From contig NZ_AP022581.1 of assembly GCF_010731535.1 (NCBI RefSeq), positions 930,001 through 994,000 of the forward strand: a stretch of DNA of 64,000 nt, given 5' to 3'. A program made the translations under genes and the position numbers. Shown here piece by piece: positions 1 through 7,702 of this stretch (position 1 is the stretch's first letter; each line of letters opens with the position of its first letter). The DNA is from Mycobacterium lacus. GTDB lineage: Bacteria > Actinomycetota > Actinomycetes > Mycobacteriales > Mycobacteriaceae. A model generated the notes under the pieces. It saw only the letters and a list, made by a program, of their open reading frames with translations. It did not search any database and was not told the origin of the DNA.

Positions 1-2
1 AC

Positions 3-419
3 GCCGAGGCGCAGTTCGCGGAGCTGGAACGGCGGATGGCCGAGGACGGCTGGGTCCGCGCGCAACTGCTGCACTACATGCGCAATGCGCCGGATTTCTA
101 TTTCGACGAGATGTCACAGATCAAGATGGATAGTTGGTCGAAGGGCAGGGTGGCGCTGGTCGGCGACGCGGCATACTGCTGTTCGCCGTTGTCGGGGCAG
201 GGGACCAGTGTCGCCCTGTTGGGCGCCTACATCCTCGCCGGCGAGCTTGCGGCAGCAGGCACCGACTACGAGCGCGGCTTCGCCAACTACCACGCCGAGT
301 TCAACGGCTACGTCGAGCGCAACCAATGGCTGGTCAGCGACAACATCCCTGGCGGTGAGCCGATACCCCAGGAGGAGTTCGACCGCGTCGTGCATTCGAT
401 CATCCTCGAGGACTACTGA
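3..419 (+). CDS. FAD-dependent oxidoreductase, C-terminal part (Rv1260-like)
   Basis: The window opens inside this gene; the frame is open from the first bases to TGA at 417-419. The visible 138 residues carry the C-terminal motif of class A flavin monooxygenases, GRVALVGDAAYCCSPLSGQG followed by a helix, in which the Asp of GDAA contacts the FAD ribityl chain and the P-x-x-G-Q-G segment binds the flavin. This family hydroxylates or oxidises small organic substrates with NAD(P)H; the substrate cannot be read from this fragment. Position upstream of a HIT gene and amiB2 matches Rv1260. The N-terminal GxGxxG dinucleotide fold lies outside the window. The family is clear, the substrate unknown. 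Confidence 0.8.
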   Translation, partial: AEAQFAELERRMAEDGWVRAQLLHYMRNAPDFYFDEMSQIKMDSWSKGRVALVGDAAYCCSPLSGQGTSVALLGAYILAGELAAAGTDYERGFANYHAEFNGYVERNQWLVSDNIPGGEPIPQEEFDRVVHSIILEDY

Positions 420-516
420 CCGGGCCCACGGTGCGTCGGGGCCAGACGATTCACCGAACCGATAGATCTGCAGATGACGTGCGAGTGGAGGCCAGCAAAT
501 TTTCAGGCCCGGGAAA

Positions 517-951
517 TCAGTCCTGTGCCGTGGCATCCAGTTGCGCCAGCGCCTTCCGCAGGATCCGTCCGGTGGCTTCCCGGTCCGGGTCGCGACGCAG
601 CAGCATCCCCTTAGCGACCGACAGCTTGTCGCCGTTGCGCCGCGGCAACACGTGCAGGTGGATATGGAACACGGTCTGGAAGGCGGCGCCGCCGTCGTTG
701 ATCGCGATGTTGGTTGCGTCGGCCAATTCCGTTGTGCGGGCCGCGCGGGCGATCCGTTGGCCAATGGCGACCAGGTCCGCCATTGTCTCCGGCGGGGTGT
801 CGGTGAGGTCTACAGTGTGCCGCTTGGGCAGCACCAGGGTGTGGCCGCGGGTGAACGGGCGGATGTCGAGGATGGCCAGATAGGCGTCGTCTTCGTAGAT
901 CCGGATGGCCGGAGCCTCCCCGGCGACGATCGCGCAGAACACGCAGGACAT
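517..951 (-). CDS. HIT family nucleotide hydrolase/transferase (Rv1262c-like)
   Basis: A complete 144-aa histidine-triad protein, the usual size for the family. The signature HIHLHVLPRR lies at about residues 96-105, with the second His of the triad acting as nucleophile on the alpha-phosphate of nucleotides. The N-terminus has the zinc-type CxxC pair (MSCVFCAIVAGE), as in many bacterial HinT-like proteins. HIT proteins cleave AMP-N or AMP-S bonds in the cytoplasm; the physiological substrate here is unknown. It starts at an ATG and is transcribed divergently from the amidase gene, leaving a 71-bp promoter region. The order HIT then amidase matches Rv1262c-Rv1263. Confidence 0.92.
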   Translation of the reverse strand: MSCVFCAIVAGEAPAIRIYEDDAYLAILDIRPFTRGHTLVLPKRHTVDLTDTPPETMADLVAIGQRIARAARTTELADATNIAINDGGAAFQTVFHIHLHVLPRRNGDKLSVAKGMLLRRDPDREATGRILRKALAQLDATAQD

Positions 952-1022
952 GTCGTCACGGTACTTGCCCGCTAGGCCCGGCCGCAGACCAGTCGGGGAC
1001 TGCGCTCGGATACGCTGCCGCA

Positions 1023-2420
1023 GTGGACCCTAGCGATCTTGCCTTCGCCGGCGCGGTCACACAGGCGCGCATGCTGGCCGACGGTGAACTCACCGCACCG
1101 GTGCTGCTCGAGGTCTACCTAGAACGGATCGAGCGGCTCGACAGCGAGCTGCGCGCGTACCGAGTGGTGCTGTGCGACAGCGCGCGCGAACAGGCAGCGG
1201 TCGCCCAGCAACGCCTCGACGCCGGTGAGCGACTGCCGTTGCTCGGCGTGCCGATCGCGATCAAGGACAACGTCGACGTCGCCGGCGAGGTGACGACCTG
1301 CGGCAGCGGAGGGCACGGTCCGGCCGCGACCGCTGACGCGGAAGTGGTTCGCCGACTGCGCGCGGCGGGCGCTGTGATCATCGGCAAGACCAATGTGCCC
1401 GAGCTGATGATGATGCCCTACACCGAGTCGCTGACCTTCGGGGCTACCCGCAATCCGTGGAACCCGTCTCGCACCCCGGGCGGCAGCAGCGGCGGTAGCG
1501 CCGCCGCGGTTGCCGCCGGGCTGGCTCCGCTGGCACTGGGATCCGACGGCGGCGGGTCGATCCGCATCCCGGCGAGCTGGTGTGGTCTGTTCGGGCTGAA
1601 ACCACAACGCGATCGGATCTCGTTGGAGCCACACGACAATGCGTGGTACGGACTAAGCGTCAACGGGCCGATAGCGCGTTCGGTGATGGACGCGGCACTT
1701 TTCCTTGATGTGACGACCGAGGTGTCCGGGGTGCCCGGTCCCGAAGGTGAGTTCGTCGACGCGGCCGCACGCGAACCCGGTCGGCTGCGAATTGCCTTGA
1801 GCACCAAGGCCCCAACGCCGCTGCCCGTCAGGTGTGGAAAGGCGGAGCTGACGGCGGTAGAGATGGCGGGAGCGTTGCTACGCGACTTGGGCCATGACGT
1901 CGTCACCCGTGACCCCGAGTATCCGCGCTCGCTCTACGCTAACTACCTGCCCCGCTATCTTCGCGGCATCAGCGACGACGCGGATGCCCAGCCGCACCCG
2001 GAACGTCTGGAAGCGCGCACTCGCGCGATCGCGCGCATTGGGTCGTTCTTCTCGGATCGCCGAATGTCGACCGTACGTGCCGCCGAAGCCGCGCTGAGCA
2101 GCCGGATCCAGTCGATCTTCGACGATGTCGACGTCGTCGTCACGCCGGGCACCGCGTCCGGCCCGTTCCGGGTCGGTGCCTATCAACGGCGGGGCGCGGT
2201 GTCGACGCTGCTGCTGATCGCGCAGCGGGTTTCGTACCTGCAGGTCTGGAACCTGACCGGCCAGCCCGCCGCGGTGGTGCCGTGGGACTTCGACGCCGAC
2301 GGCCTGCCGATATCGGTGCAGCTCGTCGGCCGGCCGTATGACGAGGCGACGTTGCTGTCGTTGTCCGCGCAGATCGAAGCCGCAAGGCCGTGGGCCCACC
2401 GGCGACCGCCGGTATCATGA
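1023..2420 (+). CDS. amiB2: Amidase AmiB2 (Rv1263-like)
   Basis: A 465-aa amidase-signature enzyme that hydrolyses carboxamides to acid and ammonia through a Ser-cisSer-Lys triad. The Lys lies in AIKDNVDVAG (about residue 82), the Gly/Ser-rich loop is GGSSGGSAAAVAAGLAP, and the nucleophile region is GSDGGGSIRIPASW (about residues 176-189). The reading frame starts with GTG at 1023; no earlier in-frame ATG is available after the divergent HIT gene. It ends 6 bases inside the convergent glycosylase-like gene, so the two stop codons share TCATGA. Length and neighbours agree with AmiB2 of M. tuberculosis. The true amide substrate is not known. Confidence 0.92.
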   Translation: MDPSDLAFAGAVTQARMLADGELTAPVLLEVYLERIERLDSELRAYRVVLCDSAREQAAVAQQRLDAGERLPLLGVPIAIKDNVDVAGEVTTCGSGGHGPAATADAEVVRRLRAAGAVIIGKTNVPELMMMPYTESLTFGATRNPWNPSRTPGGSSGGSAAAVAAGLAPLALGSDGGGSIRIPASWCGLFGLKPQRDRISLEPHDNAWYGLSVNGPIARSVMDAALFLDVTTEVSGVPGPEGEFVDAAAREPGRLRIALSTKAPTPLPVRCGKAELTAVEMAGALLRDLGHDVVTRDPEYPRSLYANYLPRYLRGISDDADAQPHPERLEARTRAIARIGSFFSDRRMSTVRAAEAALSSRIQSIFDDVDVVVTPGTASGPFRVGAYQRRGAVSTLLLIAQRVSYLQVWNLTGQPAAVVPWDFDADGLPISVQLVGRPYDEATLLSLSAQIEAARPWAHRRPPVS

Positions 2421-3203
2421 CGGGCTTGACTGGCGCCGACCCGCTTCGCCCGGCTGCGCCGCGCTCGCGATCGGCGCGGAATCTGACTGGCGCCGACCCG
2501 CTTCGCCCGGCTGCGCCGCGCTCGCGATCGGCGCGGAATCTGACTGGCGCCGACCCGCTTCGCCCGGCTGCGCCGCGCTCGCGATCGGCGCGGAATCTGA
2601 CTGGCGCCGACCCGCTTCGCCCGGCTGCGCCGCGCTCGCGATCGGCGCGGAATCTGACTGGCGCCGACCCGCTTCGCCCGGCTGCGCCGCGCTCGCGATC
2701 GGCGCGGAAATCGCCCGCCAGGCGGCCAGCTTCTCGCCCGCGCGCATGACATGAGCCGGGCTGGTCGACGGCAGCCGCTCGTGGTGCAGCGGCCGGTGCG
2801 GCCCGTCGGCCCCGGCCAGCCGGCGGTACAGCTCGGCCGCTTTGGCGCCGTTGAAGTACACCCGCGTGATGTCCGGGTAGTTGGCGAACAGCTCGCTAAA
2901 GTCGTTGACCACCAAGCTCTTCGGATCGATCGCGGAATCCGCACTGCCGAGGCGGCGGCATTGTCGCAGCACGTCCCAAAGTGCCACACGATGGGATCGC
3001 AGCGCCTCCAACCGCAACTCGTACGGTGCGGTGACATCGAATCCGAAAAGCTCACCGGTGATTTGCCAGAACGCGTTTCGCGGGTTGGCGTAGTACTGGC
3101 TTGCGGCCAGCGACCGAACGCTCGGAAAGGAACCAAGGATCAGCACGCTGGCCCGCTCGTCGACGACCGGTGGGAGTCCGTGGAGTAACGCGGTTGGCAT
3201 CAC
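2415..3203 (-). CDS. DNA-deoxyinosine glycosylase-like protein with tandem-repeat C-terminus
   Basis: 262 aa. Residues 1-165 resemble the uracil/hypoxanthine-DNA glycosylase superfamily (family-6-like): [14 protein letters not shown] near the N-terminus, [28 protein letters not shown], and LPSTSPAH as the C-terminal loop. Such enzymes excise deaminated bases during base-excision repair. The normal domain end is near [11 protein letters not shown]. From there the frame runs through five copies of a 19-residue unit ([19 protein letters not shown]), encoded by the 57-bp repeat, and stops after SPS. The tail looks like repeat DNA captured as coding sequence rather than a folded domain. It is divergent from the adenylyl cyclase gene. 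The glycosylase assignment is by motif and moderately sure. Confidence 0.75.
   Translation of the reverse strand: MMPTALLHGLPPVVDERASVLILGSFPSVRSLAASQYYANPRNAFWQITGELFGFDVTAPYELRLEALRSHRVALWDVLRQCRRLGSADSAIDPKSLVVNDFSELFANYPDITRVYFNGAKAAELYRRLAGADGPHRPLHHERLPSTSPAHVMRAGEKLAAWRAISAPIASAAQPGEAGRRQSDSAPIASAAQPGEAGRRQSDSAPIASAAQPGEAGRRQSDSAPIASAAQPGEAGRRQSDSAPIASAAQPGEAGRRQSSPS
2427..2711 (+). repeat. 57-bp tandem repeat, five copies (VNTR-like)
   Basis: Five head-to-tail copies of a 57-bp unit start at 2427, 2484, 2541, 2598 and 2655, each beginning TGACTGGCGCCGACCCGCTT. Copies appear identical over the full unit, which points to recent slippage or recombination. Because 57 is a multiple of three, gain or loss of units keeps the glycosylase-like gene in frame and changes its tail by 19 residues per unit. 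This is the structure of mycobacterial exact tandem repeat/MIRU typing loci, though I cannot say it corresponds to a named one. Confidence 0.95.
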
Positions 3204-3240
3204 CCCACATCATGCCCAGTCAGCGTTATACGTTGGCGTC

Positions 3241-4401
3241 ATGGAGGAAGCGGTCGACCAGAACATCGACGATCTACTCGTTGGATTGGAAGGCACCGCG
3301 CGCGCCGAGCGGGCCGAGCTTGTCGAATGGCTACTTGAGCAAGGCATTACTGCCGAGGAGATCCAGACGACCAATCCGCCGCTGCTGCTGGTCACCCGCC
3401 GCCTCATCGGCGACGACGGCACCTACGTATCCACCCGGGAGATCAGCGAGCGCCACAACGTCGACCTGGAACTGCTGCAGCGCGTCCAGCGTGCGATCGG
3501 TCTGGTCAGAGTGGACGACCCCGACGCGGTCGTGCACATGCGCGCCGACGGCGAAGCCGCCGCGCACGCGCAGCGGTTCGTTGAGCTGGGACTCGATCCG
3601 GATCAACTGGTGCTGGTGGTGCGGGTGCTCGCCGACGGTTTGTCGCGCGCCGCCGAGGTCATGCGCTACACCGCGCTGTCGGCAATCATGCGTCCGGGGG
3701 CTACCGAGCTGGAGATCGCCAAGGCGTCGAAGGAACTGGTGGGCCGCATCGCGCCGATGCTCGGACCGATGATCAAGGACATGCTTTTCATGCAGTTGCG
3801 GCACATGATGGAGACCGAGGCCGTCAATGCGGGGGAGCGGGCCGCCGGCAGGCCTCTGCCGGGAGCGCGCCAGGTCACCGTCGCGTTTGCCGACCTGGTC
3901 GGTTTCACCCGGCTGGGTGAAGTAGTATCGCCCGAAGCGCTAGGGCAACTTGCCAGCCGGCTGGCTGACCTCGCCCGTGACGTGACGGCTCCGCCGGTGC
4001 GATTCATCAAGACGATCGGCGACGCGGTGATGTTGGTCTGCCCGGATCCGGCGCCCCTGCTCGACACCGTGCTGAAGCTTGTCGAGGTCGTCGACACCGA
4101 CAACGACTTTCCCCGCTTGCGAGCTGGAGTTGCCGCCGGGATGGCGGTGAGTCGGGCCGGCGACTGGTTCGGTAGTCCGGTGAACGTGGCCAGCCGGGTC
4201 ACCGGGGTGGCGCGGCCAGGTACCGTGCTGGTCGCGGATTCGGTGCGGGATGCCTGCGGCGATAGCGCCGATGCCGCTGGATATCAGTGGACTTCCGCGG
4301 GCCGGCGTCACCTCCGGGGCGTCAAGGGGGCAGTAAAACTCTTTAGGGTCCGCCGGGGCGACGACACGGGCAGGCCCGGCGTGACTCTTGGGGGCGGCTG
4401 A
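3241..4401 (+). CDS. pH-sensing class III adenylyl cyclase (Rv1264-like)
   Basis: 386 aa, cytosolic, converting ATP to cAMP as a homodimer. Residues 1-200 form the helical N-terminal regulatory domain of the Rv1264 type, which inhibits the catalytic domain at neutral pH. The cyclase domain (about 211-386) shows [10 protein letters not shown] with metal-binding Asp218, [10 protein letters not shown] with substrate-specifying Lys257 and Asp261, and SPVNVASRV with the transition-state Asn. All catalytic residues are therefore present and the enzyme should be active. ATG at 3241 is 37 bp from the divergent glycosylase-like start. Its product may link to the downstream Rv1265-like gene, whose M. 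tuberculosis homologue is cAMP-responsive. Confidence 0.94.
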   Translation: MEEAVDQNIDDLLVGLEGTARAERAELVEWLLEQGITAEEIQTTNPPLLLVTRRLIGDDGTYVSTREISERHNVDLELLQRVQRAIGLVRVDDPDAVVHMRADGEAAAHAQRFVELGLDPDQLVLVVRVLADGLSRAAEVMRYTALSAIMRPGATELEIAKASKELVGRIAPMLGPMIKDMLFMQLRHMMETEAVNAGERAAGRPLPGARQVTVAFADLVGFTRLGEVVSPEALGQLASRLADLARDVTAPPVRFIKTIGDAVMLVCPDPAPLLDTVLKLVEVVDTDNDFPRLRAGVAAGMAVSRAGDWFGSPVNVASRVTGVARPGTVLVADSVRDACGDSADAAGYQWTSAGRRHLRGVKGAVKLFRVRRGDDTGRPGVTLGGG

Positions 4402-4572
4402 CGATGTCCGCGGCCGGCTTTCACCCCGTCTTCCGGCACTTGAGATAGGTCACTTTCCGGGCCTGCTTCGCTACCAAAAGTACAACGTCGAACCCCCGAT
4501 ATCAATGCGTTTTGCCACCTCGGGCGCTCCCGCCGCACCGGTCCGACGTTCGCTGCCGGCGAATGGCATTCC

Positions 4573-4594
4573 ATTACACCTGTAACGGTGTAAT
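4573..4594. promoter_or_regulatory. Perfect 8-bp inverted repeat upstream of the Rv1265 homologue
   Basis: ATTACACC-TGTAAC-GGTGTAAT, an 8-bp perfect palindrome with a 6-bp spacer, ends 9 bp before the ATG at 4604. Such AT-rich symmetry is unusual in this G+C-rich setting and looks like a repressor or activator half-site pair. No Shine-Dalgarno is visible before the ATG, and TAATCA at 4591-4596 sits 7 bp upstream, so a leaderless transcript starting at the ATG is possible. The rest of 4402-4572 shows no gene. Confidence 0.6.
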
Positions 4595-4603
4595 CATGTA
4601 ATC

Positions 4604-5182
4604 ATGAAACACCATCACATGCGTGGGCGCGGTTGCGGCCGCCCCGGCGGCTGGCAGCAGGCGGCGCAACCCGACGCCAGCGGCGCCGCGGAGTGGTTCG
4701 CGGGACGCCTACCCGACGATTGGTTCGACGGCGACCCCACGGTCATCGTCGACCGCGAAGAGATCACTGTCATCGGCAAATTGCCCGAACCCGGGGATTC
4801 CGGAAATGAGGAAAGCGAGGCACGCGCGGAAGGCCGGGTCGCGAGATTCCGTGAAGAAACCCGTTCGCAGCGGATGAACATCGCCGATGAAGCGCAACAC
4901 CGCTACGGCCGCAAGGTTTCCTGGGGGGTCGACGTTGACTCGGCAACCGGCACCGAGCGAATCCTGTTCACGCACATCGCAGTTCCGGTGATGACGCGGT
5001 TGAAGCAACCGGAACGCCAGGTGCTCGACACGCTGGTCGACGCCGGCGTCGCACGATCGCGTGCCGACGCGCTCGCCTGGTCGGTCAAGCTCGTCGGCGA
5101 GCACACCGAGGAGTGGCTGGCCAAGTTGCGCGACGCCATGTCGGCGGTCGACGACCTGCGTGCCGAGGGGCCAGGCCTCTAG
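4604..5182 (+). CDS. Rv1265-like conserved mycobacterial protein
   Basis: 192 aa, no signal peptide or membrane span. The N-terminus is Gly/His rich; the middle (about 45-95) holds an acidic strand region, FDGDPTVIVDREEITVIGKL, and the C-terminal half (about 130-185) is helical (PERQVLDTLVDAGVARSRAD then a helix ending LRDAMSAVDDL), resembling a small helix-rich DNA- or partner-binding module. Its position directly after the adenylyl cyclase matches Rv1265, which in M. tuberculosis is known as a cAMP-regulated gene. The biochemical role is not established. The stop codon overlaps the convergent kinase stop by a few bases. Confidence 0.82.
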   Translation: MKHHHMRGRGCGRPGGWQQAAQPDASGAAEWFAGRLPDDWFDGDPTVIVDREEITVIGKLPEPGDSGNEESEARAEGRVARFREETRSQRMNIADEAQHRYGRKVSWGVDVDSATGTERILFTHIAVPVMTRLKQPERQVLDTLVDAGVARSRADALAWSVKLVGEHTEEWLAKLRDAMSAVDDLRAEGPGL

Positions 5183-7133
5183 GCCTGCTTGGTTTCCTCG
5201 TTGACCTTATCGACGATCTTGTCGGCGATCCGGCTGCCCTGATCGGTGATTTGGTATCCGCACGCGTTGACGTCGACCACCACATTGTTGGCCACGCTCA
5301 TCGCGCGCTGGCATTCCCAGCCATCCGCGCCTTCTTGGGTGTCCACCATCGTGATCTTCGGGGGCTGGCCGTAGACGTCGGCAAACGTCCACCGATACGT
5401 CTTGGACTTGTTGGTGACGGTGACCGTCTTGCCGGCGCAGGCTTTCCACTTGTTCACCGTGGATTGCAGGAACGCCTTGGCTTTGTCGGCGGACGGGAAG
5501 GTAACCGCCGCCTGGTTGACCCAGTGGTCATAGTTGTCGCCGGGCTCGGACGATACCAATCCGCTGATGCCGGTATAGCCGCTGCCGGCATACACCGGAT
5601 CCTGGGTGGTGTAGAGCGCGCCCTGGCAGTCTGGCAGCGACAGCGTCACGGGCGAGGAGTCCATCGACGTGATGGGTTTCCCGGGTTGCATGTTCGACGA
5701 ACCCATGACGTAGTTGACCTCCGAGGCGGTCAGCAGCAACGCGCTGAGCCGGTCCTCTGGTACGGGTTTCTTCGGCTTTGCCGGCGTGGGCCGGGTGACC
5801 AACCAGATGCCGATGCCTCCGACGATCACGACGAGCACGATGGCGACGGCGGCCAGGATCGGCCACGGGTTGGGCGTACCCGCTGGTGGCGTCTGGCTCC
5901 AGGGTGTCGGCCCACCGGGCTGCTGCGGCGGGGCGGTCCCGGTGGCGTGCCGCCCCAGCCGCCGCCTTGGAAGTATTGGGGGGCAGGTTGGTTGGCGGAG
6001 GGAACGGGGCCGCTCGTGGGGACCCAGGCGGGCTGGCCGGCCGGCGATGACTGTTGCGGCTGCGGAGGGGCCGGAGGTCCCGCAGCTCGCTGCATGGGAC
6101 CCGAGCTGCCCGGTTCGGCAGACGACGCCGGCGATTGCCGGACGGGTGCGGGTCGCGGCGGGGTGAAAGACGGTGCGGGCGGCGGGGGAGGCGCCATCGC
6201 GGTGCCCGGCATGGTGGGCAGCGGTGCGTTGGTCGCCGGGCCCTGGAGCGTGGCTTCCTGGCTGCGGCGCAGGATGTCGGCGGCGTGGTCCTGGTCGGGG
6301 TCGCTGAGCGCTTCGTGGGCCGCCAGGGCCAGATCACCGGCGCTGGCGTAGCGGTCCTCGGGCTTTTTGGCCATACCGCGCGCGATCACCGCGTCGAAGG
6401 CCTTGGGGATGCCCGAGCGCACCGCACTGGGCTGCGGGATGGGGTCCATCAGGTGGGCGGTGACCAGCATGCTGGCGCTGTCGGCGCGATAGGGCGGGGC
6501 GCCGGTCAGGCACTCGTGCAGTACACAGGCCAGCGCGTAGATGTCGGCGCGGTAGGTCACCTCGTCGGAGGAAAACCGTTCGGGCGCCATGTATTTCCAG
6601 GTGCCCACCGCGGTGCCCAACTGGGTCAGCTTCTCGTCGGTGGTGGCGCTGGCGATGCCGAAATCGACCAGATAGGCGAAGTCGTCGCGGGTGATGAGAA
6701 TGTTTTGCGGTTTGACGTCGCGGTGCATCACGCCGGCGGCGTGGGCGGCGTCAAGGGCCGAGGCGATCTGGGTGATGACGGCCACCGCACGCGGCGGGGT
6801 CAGCGGCCCGAACCGTTTGAGCACGCTGTCCAGGTCGGTGCCCTCGATGAGGCGCATCTCCAGGAACATCTGCCCGTCGATTTCGCCGTAGTCGTGGATG
6901 GGCACCACGTGGGGTTCCTGCAAACGCCCGGCGATGCGGGCCTCGCGCTTCATCCGCTCGCGGAACACCGGGTCCTTGCTGAAGGTGTCCGACATCAGCT
7001 TGACCGCGACGGTCCACTCCTTGACGGTGTGCTCGGCCTCGTAGACCTCGCCCATCCCGCCCTGGCCGAGCAGCCGTTTGAGGTGGTACGGCCCAAACAT
7101 CGAGCCTACCCGCGAGCTCTGCGCGTCGCTCAT
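5179..7133 (-). CDS. PknH-like Ser/Thr protein kinase, copy 1 (apparent frameshift in linker)
   Basis: Receptor-type kinase in two frames. The kinase part starts at ATG 7133, after a good ribosome site (GGAGGATCGGCG), and has GQGGMG glycine loop, AVKLM lysine, HRDVKPQN catalytic loop, DFG, and the PknH-type activation loop with Thr170/Thr174. A Pro/Gln-rich juxtamembrane linker follows. At about 5937-5941 the frame breaks: restoring one base (GGGACC to GGGCACC on the coding strand) joins it to PPQQPGGPTPWSQT, a transmembrane helix (IVLVVIVGGIGIWLV) and a Cys-containing extracellular sensor domain ending at 5179. As read, the product would lose membrane anchor and sensor. This is either a real truncation or a base-calling error. 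It is nearly identical to copy 2 over the kinase domain. Confidence 0.85.
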
Positions 7134-7483
7134 CGCCGATCCTCCCAACCAACCCGCAATCCCGCCGACACTACCAACAACATCCAGGCAGGCCCGGCAA
7201 GGCGCAACCCCACATGTGGCAATCATGACGGTAGGCCGCCACCACCCCGACCGCACGAAAACCACGACATCAAGGGCGGGTGTGGGTCCGTCGCAAGGCC
7301 GATGCAGGATTGCCCGGCTCGCCCTTCGCCCCTGCGGGTTTGGGGGTGCCACGCCCTTCGGGGCGTGCATCGTCGCCAGGCTGGCGCTCGCCGCTCCAAG
7401 GATCCCTCAAGGATGCGCTGAGTGCGGGGGCACACCCTCTTCTCAGCGCACCCACCCCGGGAGCTGGAGATCAGGGGAGACAA
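7134..7483. other. Intergenic region with a UUCG-type hairpin
   Basis: About 350 bp between the divergent kinase copy 1 and the small gene at 7484. It carries a perfect hairpin CACGCCC-TTCG-GGGCGTG at 7350-7367 with a classic stable tetraloop, inside a G+C-rich block (about 7310-7440) that reads like a dispersed mycobacterial repeat. The kinase promoter should lie at 7134-7250. I see no convincing gene. Confidence 0.5.
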
Positions 7484-7699
7484 ATGCTCACGGCAGCCGG
7501 AACCGACCTCAGGGCCTCGATGTTCGTCATGGCCGCGTTGTTCGGCGTCGCGGCGCTGTTGCCCGTCGGGTGGCGTGCCGCCGCCGAGCGCGCCTGGTCC
7601 TACGGGGTGTACTACATCGGCTATCGCCTGCTGTCGGTTCAGCTGTCGTGCGGTTCCCTGGCCGTCAGCGGGGTGCCGTTTGTGATGAAGTACGCGTGA
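7484..7699 (+). CDS. Small hydrophobic protein, unknown function
   Basis: 71 aa from ATG 7484, preceded by AGGGGAGACAA as ribosome site. One strong hydrophobic segment at about residues 12-30 (MFVMAALFGVAALLPVGW) and a second weaker one at 45-65, so probably a membrane protein. It stops at 7697-7699, three bases before the convergent stop of the FHA-ABC gene. I do not recognise the family. A longer upstream reading of the same frame begins in repeat-like DNA and lacks a ribosome site, so the short start is preferred. It could still be a spurious frame. Confidence 0.5.
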   Translation: MLTAAGTDLRASMFVMAALFGVAALLPVGWRAAAERAWSYGVYYIGYRLLSVQLSCGSLAVSGVPFVMKYA

Positions 7700-7702
7700 A
7701 CC

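Noticed and set aside
2427..2711. Regular repeat array as a possible CRISPR
   Set aside because: Units are contiguous 57-bp copies with no spacers and no cas genes nearby; it is a tandem repeat.
6054..7421. Long plus-strand open frame across kinase copy 1 (and its twin at 10765-12384)
   Set aside because: Shadow of the conserved kinase coding strand; low-complexity Gly/Val/Arg translation without any family.
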